64,000 bases of DNA, from assembly GCF_000382065.1 (NCBI RefSeq), contig NZ_KB907501.1, positions 186,001 through 250,000 on the forward strand. Direction: 5' to 3'. Both the position numbers and the translations under genes were made by a program. Positions 43,889 to 52,917 of the stretch are shown in pieces (position 1 is the stretch's first letter; each line of letters begins with the position of its first letter). This DNA comes from Stenotrophomonas hibiscicola ATCC 19867 (GTDB lineage: Bacteria > Pseudomonadota > Gammaproteobacteria > Xanthomonadales > Xanthomonadaceae). The notes under the pieces were generated by a model. It saw nothing but the letters and a program-made list of their open reading frames with translations. It was not told the DNA's origin and did not search any database.

Positions 43889-45205
43889 TCATTCCAGCGC
43901 GTAGCGCAGGGTGAACAGCACCGCCACCAGCCACACCGCCGGATGCACTTCGCGCCAGCGGCCGGTGCCCGCCTTCAGCGCGGCATAGGCGATGAAGCCG
44001 AAGGCCAGGCCGTTGGCAATGGAGTAGGTGAACGGCATTGCCAGCGCACACAGCGCGGCCGGCACCGATTCGGTCAGGTCGCTCCAGTCCACCTCCACCA
44101 GTTCGCGCAGCATCAGGCCGGCCACGAACAGCAGCGCCGGTGCGGTGGCATAGCTGGGCACCATCGACGCCAGCGGCGAGAACAGCAGCGCGGCCAGGAA
44201 CAGTGCCGACACCACCAATGCGGTCAGGCCGGTGCGGCCGCCCACCTGCACGCCCGAGGCGCTTTCGGCAAAGGCCGTGGTGCTGCTGGTGCCGAGCACC
44301 GAACCGGCCACGATGGCGGTGCTGTCGGCCAGCAGCGCGCGGCCGAAACGCTTCTGCGCGCCGGGCAGCTTCAGCAGGCCGGCGCGACCGACCACGCCGT
44401 ACAACGTGCCGGTGGCATCGAACACTTCCACCAGCACGAACACCAGTACCACCTGCAGCAATACGGCGATCGGCGCACCACCGTCGTGGTGCAGCAGGCC
44501 CGGCAGGTCCAGCTGCAGGAAGGTCGGCGCCAGGCTCGGCGGCAGCGAAACCAGGCCCTGGTACTGCACATCGCCCAATGCCCAGCCGGCGCCGGTCACC
44601 GCCAGGATGCCGATCAGGATCGCACCACGCACGCGGCGCGCTTCCAGCACCGCGATCAGCAGGAAGCCGGCCAGTGCCAGCAGCGGCGGCGCCGTGTTCA
44701 ACGGTCCCAGTGCCACCAGCGTATCTTCATTGCCGACAATCACGCCGGATTTCTGCAGCGCGATGATCGCCAGGAACAGGCCGATGCCGGCCACGATGGC
44801 CGAGCGCAGCGACGAAGGAATGCCCGATACCAGCCATGCCCGAACGCCGGTCAGTGACAGCACCAGGAACACCAGGCCGGAGATGAACACCGCCGCCAGC
44901 GCCTGCTGCCACGGCAGGCCGGCAGCACCAACCACGGTGAAGGCGAAGAACGCGTTCAGGCCCATGCCCGGTGCCATGCCGACCGGGAAGTTGGCGGCCA
45001 GCGCCATCACCGCCGAACCCAGTGCAGCAGCCAGGCAGGTGGCCACGAACACCGCGCCGGCGTCCATGCCGGTGGTGCCGAGGATCTCGGGGTTCACGAA
45101 GACGATGTAAGACATCGTCAGGAAGGTGGTGACACCGGCCAGCAGCTCGGTGCGCACGGTGGTGCCGTGCTGCTGCAGCTGGAACAGGCGCTCGAACAGG
45201 GACAT
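43889..45205 (-). CDS. Purine permease of the NCS2/AzgA family
   Basis: Proton symporter for adenine, guanine or hypoxanthine in the inner membrane. 438 aa with 12 or more hydrophobic segments. AzgA-type start FERLFQLQQHGTTVRTELLAGVTTFLTMSYI, MAPGMGLNAFFAF near 80-92, and GTSSTTAFAESASGVQVGGRTG near 285-305 are the family hallmarks and separate it from uracil/xanthine NCS2 carriers. It stands alone, convergent with the cellulose operon. Confidence 0.92.
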   Translation of the reverse strand: MSLFERLFQLQQHGTTVRTELLAGVTTFLTMSYIVFVNPEILGTTGMDAGAVFVATCLAAALGSAVMALAANFPVGMAPGMGLNAFFAFTVVGAAGLPWQQALAAVFISGLVFLVLSLTGVRAWLVSGIPSSLRSAIVAGIGLFLAIIALQKSGVIVGNEDTLVALGPLNTAPPLLALAGFLLIAVLEARRVRGAILIGILAVTGAGWALGDVQYQGLVSLPPSLAPTFLQLDLPGLLHHDGGAPIAVLLQVVLVFVLVEVFDATGTLYGVVGRAGLLKLPGAQKRFGRALLADSTAIVAGSVLGTSSTTAFAESASGVQVGGRTGLTALVVSALFLAALLFSPLASMVPSYATAPALLFVAGLMLRELVEVDWSDLTESVPAALCALAMPFTYSIANGLAFGFIAYAALKAGTGRWREVHPAVWLVAVLFTLRYALE

Positions 45206-45269
45206 CGCAGATCTCTCATGCCTGCGCGCCCTGCCGCCCCGGGGGACCTGCGGGTACGTCGCCAGGCGG

Positions 45270-45959
45270 TTAGAAGTGGTAGTTCAACTTCAGCGTAACG
45301 CTGCTGTAGTCGGTATGGAAGCTGCGACGCGCCGCAGCGGGGTAGTTGGGGTCTTCCAGGGTCACCGGGCTGGAACCCAGGTGGGTGTAGCGGTATTCGG
45401 CACCGGCCGAGAGGCGCTCGTTGAAGCGGTACAGCACGCCTGCGGTGGCGTGGGCGCCGGTGGAAAGGTGCGAGGCGCGGATCTCGAACTCGGCCACGCG
45501 GCAGCCGTTGGTGGCCTCCACCAGCGACTTGTCGCAGCCCAGCGTGAATTCCTGCTGGGCCACGGTCACGCCCGCGCCGACATAAGGCAGCCAGCGGCCC
45601 ATCGCACGGCCCAGCGTTACATCGAGGGTGCCAGAACGGGTCAGCGCGTCTTCGCCGTAGTACGGGCTGTACTGGTGCTGTTCGCGATCCTTCCAGTCAC
45701 GGGTGACGTTGCCGAACGACAGCGTGCCCTCAACGCCGACCACGATGCTGTTGTCGAACTGCCAGCGACGGCCGCCCTGCACGCCGCCGGTGAAGCCGCG
45801 CACGCTCTTTTCCGAGGCGTTGGCATTGCTGCGGTCCTTGCTGTGCCCCTCGCCATGCGAGGCCTGGGCACCCAGGTAGAAGCCGTCCCAGTCGGTGGTC
45901 GCGGCCGTGGCGGTGCCCGACAGCATCACGGCTGCCGTGGTGATGATCAGTGCTTTCAT
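45270..45959 (-). CDS. Outer-membrane beta-barrel protein (Omp25/Opa-like)
   Basis: 229 aa. Signal peptide cleaved near ATA-ATT (about 19). Mature part begins DWDGFYLGAQ, the start typical of small porin-like 8-stranded barrels of the OmpA/Omp25 class, alternates short aromatic strands with polar turns, and ends LKLNYHF with the C-terminal Phe needed for BAM insertion. Two cysteines (CDKSLVEATNGC) could form a surface-loop disulfide. Function unknown; probably separate from the permease, which starts 65 bases downstream. Confidence 0.8.
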   Translation of the reverse strand: MKALIITTAAVMLSGTATAATTDWDGFYLGAQASHGEGHSKDRSNANASEKSVRGFTGGVQGGRRWQFDNSIVVGVEGTLSFGNVTRDWKDREQHQYSPYYGEDALTRSGTLDVTLGRAMGRWLPYVGAGVTVAQQEFTLGCDKSLVEATNGCRVAEFEIRASHLSTGAHATAGVLYRFNERLSAGAEYRYTHLGSSPVTLEDPNYPAAARRSFHTDYSSVTLKLNYHF

Positions 45960-46149
45960 TGGAATTTCCTACGTTGGGGGATGAATCGGGGCGTAGGAAA
46001 ACCGATGTGGGCGCGCGGAAACATACAACGAATTGCAAAGTCCGATTACGACAGGGATTCAAGCCCGCTTGAGGCGCCCGCGTTCATCAACGGTTGAATC
46101 GCGGCCAGCGAAAACGCCCGGAAGGCGGGCGTCAGGAACGCCTGAAAGA

Positions 46150-46180
46150 CGAAAGGCCGCGCGAGCGCGGCCTTTCGTTT
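46150..46180. terminator. Bidirectional intrinsic terminator after ettA
   Basis: Thirteen-base perfect stem CGAAAGGCCGCGC / GCGCGGCCTTTCG. T-rich sequence follows on both strands, so it can end the minus-strand ettA transcript, whose stop is 14 bases away, and any transcript arriving from the left. Confidence 0.8.
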
Positions 46181-46193
46181 TCTGCGGCGGGGC

Positions 46194-47858
46194 TTACTTC
46201 AGCGCCTTGAAGCGCAGGCGCTTCGGCGCAGCGTCGTCGCCCATGCGGCGCTTCTTGTCTTCCTCGTACTCGCGGTAGTTGCCCTGGAAGAACTCCACGT
46301 GCGAGTCGCCTTCGAAAGCGATGATGTGCGTGGCAATGCGGTCCAGGAACCAGCGGTCGTGCGAAATCACGAAGGTGTTGCCCGGGAACTCCAGCAGCGC
46401 ATCTTCCAGCGCACGCAGCGTTTCGATGTCCAGGTCGTTGGACGGTTCGTCCAGCAGCAGCACATTGCCACCCTGCAGCAGGGTCTTGGCCATGTGCAGG
46501 CGGCCACGCTCACCACCGGACAGCGAACCGACCATCTTCTGCTGGTCCTGGCCCTTGAAGTTGAAGCGGCCGATGTAGGCGCGCGACTGGATCTCGATGC
46601 CGTTGATGTTGAGGATGTCCAGGCCGCCGGCGATTTCCTGGAAGACGTTGTGGTTGCCTTCCAGCTTGTCGCGGCTCTGGTCCACGTAGGACAGCTGCAC
46701 GGTCGGGCCGATCACGATCTCGCCCGAATCCGGCTTTTCCTGGCCGGTGATCATCTTGAACAGGGTCGACTTGCCGGCGCCGTTCGGGCCGATGATGCCG
46801 ACGATCGCGCCCGGCGGAATCAGCATCGAGAGGTTGTCGATCAGCAGGCGGTCGCCGAACTTCTTGGAGACGTTCTTGAACTCCATCACCATGTTGCCCA
46901 GGCGCTCGCCCGGCGGAATGAAGATTTCGTTGGTCTCGTTGCGCTTCTGGTAATCCTGCGACTGCAGCTCTTCCAGGCGGGCCAGACGGGCCTTGCCCTT
47001 GGAACGGCCGCCCTTGGCGTTCTGGCGCGACCACTCCAGTTCCTTCTGGATCGCCTTCTGGCGGGCCTTTTCCTGGTTTTCTTCCTGCTTCAGGCGCTCA
47101 TCCTTCTGCACCAGCCATTCGGTGTAGTTGCCCTTCCACGGAATGCCGCGGCCGCGGTCCAGTTCCAGGATCCACTCGGCGGCGTTGTCCAGGAAGTAGC
47201 GATCGTGGGTAACGGCCACCACGGTGCCGGTGTAGCGCGCCAGGAACTGTTCCAGCCATTCCACCGACTCGGCGTCGAGGTGGTTGGTCGGTTCGTCCAG
47301 CAGCAGCATGTCCGGCTTCTGCAGCAGCAGGCGGCACAGCGCCACGCGGCGCTTTTCACCACCGGACAGGTTGGCGATCTTGGCATCCCACGGCGGCAGG
47401 CGGAGCGCATCGGCGGCCACGTCCAGCTGGTTTTCCAGGGTATGCGCATCACCGGCGGCCAGGATCGCCTCCAGGCGCTCCTGCTCCTTGGCCAGCGCGT
47501 CGAAGTCGGCACCTTCCTCGGCGTAGGCGGCATACACCGCTTCCAGCGCAGCCTGCGCCTGCAGCACTTCGCCCACGCCTTCCTCGACCGACTCGCGCAC
47601 GGTCTTGTTCGGGTCCAGTTCCGGTTCCTGCGCCAGGTAGCCGACCTTGATGCCCGGCTGCGGGCGGGCCTCGCCCTCGAAATCGGTGTCCACGCCGGCC
47701 ATGATCTTCAGCACGGTGGACTTGCCGGCGCCGTTCAGGCCCAGCAGGCCGATCTTGGCACCCGGGAAGAAGGACAGCGAGATGTCCTTGATGATCTGCC
47801 GCTTGGGCGGGACCACCTTGGACACGCGGTTCATGGTGTAGATGTATTGCGACGACAT
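46194..47858 (-). CDS. ettA: Energy-dependent translational throttle protein EttA (ABC-F)
   Basis: Cytosolic ABC-F ATPase that binds the ribosomal E site and gates entry into elongation according to ATP/ADP ratio. 554 aa from ATG 47858 (E. coli EttA has 555); the open frame continues upstream but the MSSQYIYTMNRVSKVVPPK start is that of the family. Two ABC domains: GLNGAGKST and LSGGEKRR with LLLDEPTNHLD in the first, GPNGAGKST and LSGGERGR with LLLDEPSNDLD in the second, plus the arm and a charged linker (about 240-300, KEELEW-type). No membrane segments. Confidence 0.97.
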   Translation of the reverse strand: MSSQYIYTMNRVSKVVPPKRQIIKDISLSFFPGAKIGLLGLNGAGKSTVLKIMAGVDTDFEGEARPQPGIKVGYLAQEPELDPNKTVRESVEEGVGEVLQAQAALEAVYAAYAEEGADFDALAKEQERLEAILAAGDAHTLENQLDVAADALRLPPWDAKIANLSGGEKRRVALCRLLLQKPDMLLLDEPTNHLDAESVEWLEQFLARYTGTVVAVTHDRYFLDNAAEWILELDRGRGIPWKGNYTEWLVQKDERLKQEENQEKARQKAIQKELEWSRQNAKGGRSKGKARLARLEELQSQDYQKRNETNEIFIPPGERLGNMVMEFKNVSKKFGDRLLIDNLSMLIPPGAIVGIIGPNGAGKSTLFKMITGQEKPDSGEIVIGPTVQLSYVDQSRDKLEGNHNVFQEIAGGLDILNINGIEIQSRAYIGRFNFKGQDQQKMVGSLSGGERGRLHMAKTLLQGGNVLLLDEPSNDLDIETLRALEDALLEFPGNTFVISHDRWFLDRIATHIIAFEGDSHVEFFQGNYREYEEDKKRRMGDDAAPKRLRFKALK

Positions 47859-48110
47859 GAGGTCTCCGTAGGCGCGGCCCTGCACCCGACCCGTCACGGG
47901 AACATCCCGTTGCGGCAGCGGGCACAGACTGGAATGGAATGCCGCCAATTATAGCCGGAACCGGTTCCGGGCCGCGCCCGGCGCAGGGGCGCCGGCTGGC
48001 CGTGGCCTGAATACTCCGTCACAGTCCTGCAGCGGGAAGCGTTTCCAGCCGGAAACGGTTCAGATCGGTTGCGCAATATGGGCTCACCACCACCCAAACA
48101 GAGGTCTGAC

Positions 48111-48587
48111 ATGCGCATCAATCGAGTAATGGCCAGCGCCGTGGCCTCTGTGCTGGCGCTCGGTGCCGTGGCTCCCGCCTTCGCCGACAACGACCACCGC
48201 CGCGGCCACGACCGCCGCGAGTGGCGCGAGGACCGCCGCGAGTGGCGACAGGACCGCCGTGACTGGGAACGCGACCGCCGCGAGGCCCGGCGCGACTGGG
48301 AACGCGACCGCCGCGACTGGCACCGCGACCATGACCGCTACTACCGCCCGGCACCGCCGCCGCGCGTGGTCTATCGACCGGCCTATGGCCCGGGCTACGG
48401 CTGGAAGGTCGGCCACCGCTACCGCGACTACTACCGTGGCCCGATCTACGTGGTGAACGACTACCCGCGCTACCACCTGCGCCGCCCGCCGCATGGGCAC
48501 CACTGGATCCGCGACGACCGCGGCAACATGCTGCTGGTGGCGGTGGCAACCGGCATCATCGCCGACTACATCATCAACAGCCGCTGA
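48111..48587 (+). CDS. RcnB-like periplasmic protein with Arg/Trp repeat
   Basis: 158 aa. Signal peptide cleaved at AFA-DND (about 25). Residues about 27-70 are a highly charged helix of repeated [RE]-x-x-W blocks (DRREW, DRRDW, and similar at 7-residue spacing), rich in His and Arg. The C-terminal third (YRPAPPPRVVYR... HHWIRDDRGNMLLVAVATGIIADYIIN) matches the RcnB family, periplasmic proteins linked to nickel/cobalt tolerance in E. coli. Metal binding is plausible but not shown. Divergent from ettA; followed by a strong terminator. Confidence 0.8.
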   Translation: MRINRVMASAVASVLALGAVAPAFADNDHRRGHDRREWREDRREWRQDRRDWERDRREARRDWERDRRDWHRDHDRYYRPAPPPRVVYRPAYGPGYGWKVGHRYRDYYRGPIYVVNDYPRYHLRRPPHGHHWIRDDRGNMLLVAVATGIIADYIINSR

Positions 48588-48630
48588 GCCGGCGGCCACG
48601 TCCACGCATGGCGTGGATCCACTGGCATGC

Positions 48631-48671
48631 ACGGGGCCGGATTCCTTCGGAAGTGCCGGCCCCGTCCTTTT
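48631..48671 (+). terminator. Intrinsic terminator after the RcnB-like gene
   Basis: Ten-base stem ACGGGGCCGG / CCGGCCCCGT with a 15-base loop that itself contains TTCCTTCGGAA, followed by CCTTTT. A GATCCACGC-type palindrome lies just before it (48600-48619). Confidence 0.75.
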
Positions 48672-48696
48672 CGGCCCCGGCGGGCCGGTGCGGGGC

Positions 48697-48702
48697 TACA
48701 AT
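48697..48702 (+). promoter_or_regulatory. Probable -10 element of glyA
   Basis: TACAAT, one mismatch from consensus, 44 bases before the glyA ATG and just after the preceding terminator. No good -35 is seen, which is common in this G+C-rich group. Confidence 0.5.
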
Positions 48703-48746
48703 CAGGGGCTGAGCCGTACCCCTTTCCCTGCCTGCTGGAGTACCCG

Positions 48747-50000
48747 ATGTTCCCGCGTGACGTCCGCATCGAATCCTACGATCCCGAACTGGCCAAGGCC
48801 ATTGCCGCTGAAACCCAGCGCCAGGAAGACCACGTCGAGCTGATCGCCAGCGAGAACTACACCAGCCCGGCGGTGATGGAAGCCCAGGGCAGCCAGCTGA
48901 CCAACAAGTACGCCGAAGGCTACCCGGGCAAGCGCTACTACGGCGGCTGCGAATACGTGGACATTGCCGAGCAGCTGGCGATCGACCGCCTCAAGCAGCT
49001 GTTTGGTGCCGACTACGCCAACGTACAGCCGCACAGCGGCTCGCAGGCCAACCAGGCCGTGTACTTCGCCCTGCTGCAGCCGGGTGACACCATCCTCGGC
49101 ATGAGCCTGGCCCACGGCGGCCACCTCACCCACGGTGCCAAGGTGAATGCCTCGGGCAAGCTGTTCAACGCCGTGCAGTACGGCGTGAACGACCAGGGCC
49201 TGATCGATTACGACGAAGTCGAGCGCCTGGCCCTGGAGCACAAGCCGAAGATGGTCGTTGCCGGCTTCTCGGCCTATTCGCAGGTGATCGACTGGGCGCG
49301 CTTCCGCGCCATCGCCGACAAGGTCGGTGCCTACCTGTTCGTCGACATGGCCCACGTGGCCGGCCTGGTCGCCGCTGGCGTCTACCCGAGCCCGCTCGAG
49401 CACGCCCACGTGGTGACCTCCACCACCCACAAGACCCTGCGCGGCCCGCGTGGCGGCATCATCATCGCCAAGGGCGCCGACGAAGACCTGGTGAAGAAGC
49501 TGCAGTCGATCGTGTTCCCGGGCATCCAGGGCGGTCCGCTCATGCACGTCATCGCCGGCAAGGCCGTGGCCTTCAAGGAAGCGCTGGAACCGGCCTTCAG
49601 GACCTACCAGCAGCAGGTGGTGAAGAACGCCCAGGCGATGGCCAATACGCTCATCGCGCGCGGCTACAAGATCGTCTCCGGCGGCACCCAGAACCACCTC
49701 ATGCTGGTGGACATGATCGGCAAGGACGTGTCCGGCAAGGACGCGGAAGCCGCGCTGGGCAAGGCCCACATCACCGTCAACAAGAACTCGGTGCCGAACG
49801 ACCCGCGTTCGCCGTTCGTGACCTCGGGCCTGCGCCTGGGTACCCCGGCGGTGACCACCCGTGGTTACGTCGAACAGGACTGCGTGGACCTGGCCAACTG
49901 GATTGCCGACGTGCTCGATGCACCGAACGACGACGCCGTCATCGCCCGCGTGCGCGACGCCGTCAGCGCGCAGTGCCGCAAGTACCCGGTCTACGGCTGA
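48747..50000 (+). CDS. glyA: Serine hydroxymethyltransferase
   Basis: PLP enzyme that converts serine and tetrahydrofolate to glycine and methylene-tetrahydrofolate. 417 aa, exactly the E. coli length. The PLP lysine is Lys229 in [24 protein letters not shown] and [13 protein letters not shown] near 30-60 and HSGSQAN near 97 bind substrate and cofactor. CTGGAG eleven bases before ATG 48747 serves as ribosome site. Often adjacent to nrdR in gammaproteobacteria, as here after two small membrane genes. Confidence 0.98.
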   Translation: MFPRDVRIESYDPELAKAIAAETQRQEDHVELIASENYTSPAVMEAQGSQLTNKYAEGYPGKRYYGGCEYVDIAEQLAIDRLKQLFGADYANVQPHSGSQANQAVYFALLQPGDTILGMSLAHGGHLTHGAKVNASGKLFNAVQYGVNDQGLIDYDEVERLALEHKPKMVVAGFSAYSQVIDWARFRAIADKVGAYLFVDMAHVAGLVAAGVYPSPLEHAHVVTSTTHKTLRGPRGGIIIAKGADEDLVKKLQSIVFPGIQGGPLMHVIAGKAVAFKEALEPAFRTYQQQVVKNAQAMANTLIARGYKIVSGGTQNHLMLVDMIGKDVSGKDAEAALGKAHITVNKNSVPNDPRSPFVTSGLRLGTPAVTTRGYVEQDCVDLANWIADVLDAPNDDAVIARVRDAVSAQCRKYPVYG

Positions 50001-50065
50001 TCGGGTTGGGGTCGGACCCCTTCCCGCAGGGAAGGGCTCTGACCCCGGCATTGCAGCGATCGCGC

Positions 50066-50485
50066 ATGGATGAGCGCCGCCTCAAATACCTGTACGCCAC
50101 CCTGGCCGTGCTGTTCGGCCTGCCCAGCCTGGTGGCCGGCGGCTTTGCCGCACTGATGCTGCTGCTGACGGGGCTGGGCCAGTTCGGCCATGGCACGCTG
50201 GCTGCGGTGACCGTGATGCCGCTGTGGGGCCTGGCCGGCATTGCCGGCTGCCTGGCTTGGTTGTGGCTCAGCGCCGGGTATCTGCTGCAGGGGCGTGCCG
50301 GGCTGCAGGTGCATCGCCTCTGGTGGTGGATGCTGCTGGCCGGCGGTCTTGCCGCCGTGCCCCCGCTGGGGCTGGCGCTGTGGTGGAGCAGCACCCTGCA
50401 CGCCGAAGGCATCGCCCTGCTGCTGTTGGGCCCGTCGATGCTGGTGCCGGCTGCGATGCTGGTGTGGATCAAGCGCCGGGCATGA
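50066..50485 (+). CDS. Membrane protein of unknown function, first of a tandem pair
   Basis: 139 aa, starts MDERRLKYLYATLAVLFGLPSLVAGG. Four predicted membrane segments (about 8-32, 44-68, 80-102, 112-132), short polar loops, no recognised motif. It is a paralogue of the next gene: both start MDER, share the GLPxxxAGG first helix and the order of segments. Lies 65 bases after glyA and 27 before its partner. Function unknown. Confidence 0.65.
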   Translation: MDERRLKYLYATLAVLFGLPSLVAGGFAALMLLLTGLGQFGHGTLAAVTVMPLWGLAGIAGCLAWLWLSAGYLLQGRAGLQVHRLWWWMLLAGGLAAVPPLGLALWWSSTLHAEGIALLLLGPSMLVPAAMLVWIKRRA

Positions 50486-50512
50486 CGTGGCCCATGGAAG
50501 GACATCGAACGC

Positions 50513-50962
50513 ATGGATGAGCGCCTGCACAAGCGCTGGATGGCGATCGCCGGCCTGCTGGTGGGCCTGCCCACCGTGGCGGCAGGCGGCACGGGTGCCG
50601 TGCTGGGGCTGATGGCCGTATGGGACGGCAAGTACCTGACGGGCGACGAGTACACGCTGTTGCTGCTGTGGTCGTCGGCCGGCATCATCGGCCTGCTGTC
50701 GTGGCTGTGGCTGAGCGGGCTGTTCCTGTGGCGCGGTGTTGCCGGCCTTCGCCAAGCACCGGTCATGGCCTGGGTCGGCCTGGCGTTGGGTGGCTTGGCC
50801 GCGTCGGGCGTGGTCGTCGCCACGCTGTACTCCACGGTCAGCAATGGCGAGATCTCGACATTGGGCTTCCTCGGGTTTGGCCCGCCGCTACTGGTGATGT
50901 CCGGGCACTTGGCGTGGCTGCGCTGGGCACGCATGGCATCGCCGCCACCCGCACCCGGTTGA
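50513..50962 (+). CDS. Membrane protein of unknown function, second of a tandem pair
   Basis: 149 aa, starts MDERLHKRWMAIAGLLVGLPTVAAGG, with four membrane segments like its upstream neighbour and a Pro-rich C-terminus. The SAGIIGLLSWLWLSGLFLW helix aligns with LAGIAGCLAWLWLSAGYLL in the first copy. Probably a tandem duplicate. AAGGACATCGAACGC precedes the ATG. Function unknown. Confidence 0.65.
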   Translation: MDERLHKRWMAIAGLLVGLPTVAAGGTGAVLGLMAVWDGKYLTGDEYTLLLLWSSAGIIGLLSWLWLSGLFLWRGVAGLRQAPVMAWVGLALGGLAASGVVVATLYSTVSNGEISTLGFLGFGPPLLVMSGHLAWLRWARMASPPPAPG

Positions 50963-51106
50963 GCCGGGCATCCGAACTCGCCGGACACGCTGGGTAGCCA
51001 GAATGCAGGCGCTTCCGCGCAGGCAGCATTTGCTGCGGCGCCCTTTCTCAGGTACCTTTGCGACGCTGCCATGACCGTGGCAATTGCTCCCTGAGCCAGG
51101 CGTTCC

Positions 51107-51628
51107 ATGCATTGCCCCTTCTGCCAACATGCCGATACCCGGGTCATCGACTCGCGCGTCTCTGAAGACGGCGCGACGATTCGCCGTCGGCGGGAATGCG
51201 AAGCCTGCGGCGAGCGCTTCAGCACCCTGGAAACGGTCGAGCTGAAGCTGCCGGCCATCGTCAAGAGCGATGGCACCCGTGAAGCGTTCGACCAGCGCAA
51301 GGTCCGCGCGGGGTTCGATCGCGCGCTGCAGAAGCGCGCGGTGCCCGAAGAAAAGATCGAAGCAGCGGTACGTGCGGTGGTGCACCAGCTGCGTATCAGC
51401 GGCGAGCGCGAAGTGCCCTCGATCAAGGTTGGCGAGTTCGTCATGAACGAACTGCGCAAGCTCGACCACGTGGGCTACGTGCGCTTCGCTTCGGTGTACC
51501 GCAGCTTCGAGGACGTGGCCGATTTCCGCGAGGAGATCGAGAAGCTCGAGCGCGAGCTGCCGGCCAGTACCGAACAGCTGCAGCTGCTGGGCGATGTGAT
51601 TGCCCTGACCAAGAAAAAGAAAGGCTGA
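51107..51628 (+). CDS. nrdR: Transcriptional repressor NrdR
   Basis: Represses ribonucleotide reductase genes by sensing ATP/dATP. 173 aa (family about 150-175). N-terminal zinc ribbon with Cys3, Cys6, Cys31 and Cys34, followed by [20 protein letters not shown]-cone domain about 49-139 beginning [15 protein letters not shown]. The Lys-rich end KKKKG is slightly longer than usual. Precedes the riboflavin genes, a common arrangement. Confidence 0.97.
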   Translation: MHCPFCQHADTRVIDSRVSEDGATIRRRRECEACGERFSTLETVELKLPAIVKSDGTREAFDQRKVRAGFDRALQKRAVPEEKIEAAVRAVVHQLRISGEREVPSIKVGEFVMNELRKLDHVGYVRFASVYRSFEDVADFREEIEKLERELPASTEQLQLLGDVIALTKKKKG

Positions 51629-51645
51629 CTGCCTCTGCCTTGGGG

Positions 51646-51708
51646 GTGCCAACCTTGGTGGGCACCGGTGGCCGCATTCACTGGTGGGTGCCAACCGTTG
51701 GTTGGCAC
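51646..51708. repeat. Two GTGCCAAC / GTTGGCAC palindromes before ribD
   Basis: First: GTGCCAACCTTGGTGGGCAC at 51646-51664 (imperfect). Second: GTGCCAAC-CGTTG-GTTGGCAC at 51688-51708 (8-base perfect stem). The same palindrome family occurs at 57888-57907, and a GTGCCGAC variant at 56774-56794. They have no T tract and look like mobile REP-type elements rather than terminators. Confidence 0.65.
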
Positions 51709-51748
51709 TGACGGCATGGATCCACACCGGCGGCGTTACCATGGCCGC

Positions 51749-52834
51749 ATGACCACCCCGTTCTCCGTCCTCGACCACCTGCACATGGCCAACGCACTTC
51801 GCCTGGCCGAGCGTGCCGCCTACACCACCCGTCCCAATCCGATGGTCGGCTGCGTCATCGCCCATGGCGAACGCGTGGTCGGGCAGGGCTGGCACCAGCG
51901 CGCCGGTGGCCCGCATGCTGAAGTGTTCGCGCTGCGCGAGGCCGGCAGCGACGCCCGTGGCGCCACCGCCTACGTCACCCTGGAACCCTGCGCGCACTAC
52001 GGGCGCACGCCACCGTGTGCGCTGGCACTGATCGAAGCGGGCGTGTCGCGTGTGGTCGCGGCGATGCGCGATCCGTTCCCCAAGGTCGATGGCAGTGGCT
52101 TCGATCTGCTGCGCAATGCAGGCATCGAGGTCGCCGAAGGGCTGATGGCGGCGCAGGCGCGCGAGCTCAACAAGGGTTACCTGTCGCGCGTGGAGCGCAA
52201 CCGCCCGTGGCTGCGGGTGAAGCTGGCCGCCAGCCTGGATGGCCGTACCGCGATGGCCGATGGCAGCTCCAAGTGGATTACCGGTCCGGCCGCGCGCGAA
52301 GACGTGCAGCACTGGCGCGCACGTGCGGGTGCGATCCTGACCGGCGCCGACACCGTGCTGGCCGACGATCCGATGCTGACCGTGCGCCTGGCCGATACCG
52401 AGGTGATGCCACCGCTGCGCGTGGTGCTCGATTCACGCCTGCGTTCGCTGGAATGCAGCCGTGTGCGCGAGGGTGGGGCGCCGACGTTGTACCTGCATGG
52501 CGCAGCAGTAAGCGCACCGGATGCGGCCGACGCCGAGTTTGCCAGCGTGCCCTGTGTTGATGGGCGGTTGGACCTGGGCGCGGTACTGGCGCTGCTGGCC
52601 GAACGTGGCATCAACGAAGTGCATACCGAAGCCGGCGCGACGCTGGCCGGTGCCTTGCTGCGCGGCGGCTGGGTGGACGAACTGCTGCTGTATCAGGCGC
52701 CCACGCTGCTGGGCGATAACGGTCGTCCGCTGCTGGCCGGCCTCGGCATCGAGGCGATGGACCAGCAGCGGCGGCTGCACGTGGTGGATCAGCGGCAGGT
52801 GGGTGAGGACATCCGCTTGTTGCTGCGGTCGTAG
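51749..52834 (+). CDS. ribD: Bifunctional riboflavin deaminase/reductase RibD
   Basis: Second and third steps of riboflavin synthesis: deaminates the GTP-derived pyrimidine and reduces its ribosyl side chain with NADPH. 361 aa. Deaminase domain (about 1-145) with zinc ligands His56 (HAE), Cys81 and Cys90 (PCAHYGRTPPC); reductase domain (about 150-361) with LDGRTAMADGSSKWITG and the C-terminal HTEAGATLAGALL. ATG 51749 is chosen; the frame extends upstream through repeat DNA. Confidence 0.97.
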   Translation: MTTPFSVLDHLHMANALRLAERAAYTTRPNPMVGCVIAHGERVVGQGWHQRAGGPHAEVFALREAGSDARGATAYVTLEPCAHYGRTPPCALALIEAGVSRVVAAMRDPFPKVDGSGFDLLRNAGIEVAEGLMAAQARELNKGYLSRVERNRPWLRVKLAASLDGRTAMADGSSKWITGPAAREDVQHWRARAGAILTGADTVLADDPMLTVRLADTEVMPPLRVVLDSRLRSLECSRVREGGAPTLYLHGAAVSAPDAADAEFASVPCVDGRLDLGAVLALLAERGINEVHTEAGATLAGALLRGGWVDELLLYQAPTLLGDNGRPLLAGLGIEAMDQQRRLHVVDQRQVGEDIRLLLRS

Positions 52835-52906
52835 CGCAATGACATGCGCCGGGCATTGTCCGGCGCATGTCGTGGGATGGAACCGCCGGGCATGGCCCGG
52901 CGCTAC
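52831..52906. repeat. GTAG-bounded double REP hairpin between convergent genes
   Basis: From GTAG (which contains the ribD stop) to CTAC. Contains a 12-base perfect stem GACATGCGCCGG / CCGGCGCATGTC (52841-52852, 52860-52871) and a second GCCGGG...CCCGGC hairpin (52885-52901) in opposite orientation. Fits a SMAG dimer and may end both convergent transcripts. Confidence 0.65.
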
Positions 52907-52917
52907 CGCTTACCACC

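Noticed and set aside
46299..47954. A 551-codon plus-strand open frame opposite ettA
   Set aside because: EttA on the minus strand has both ABC cassettes intact; the opposite frame has none.
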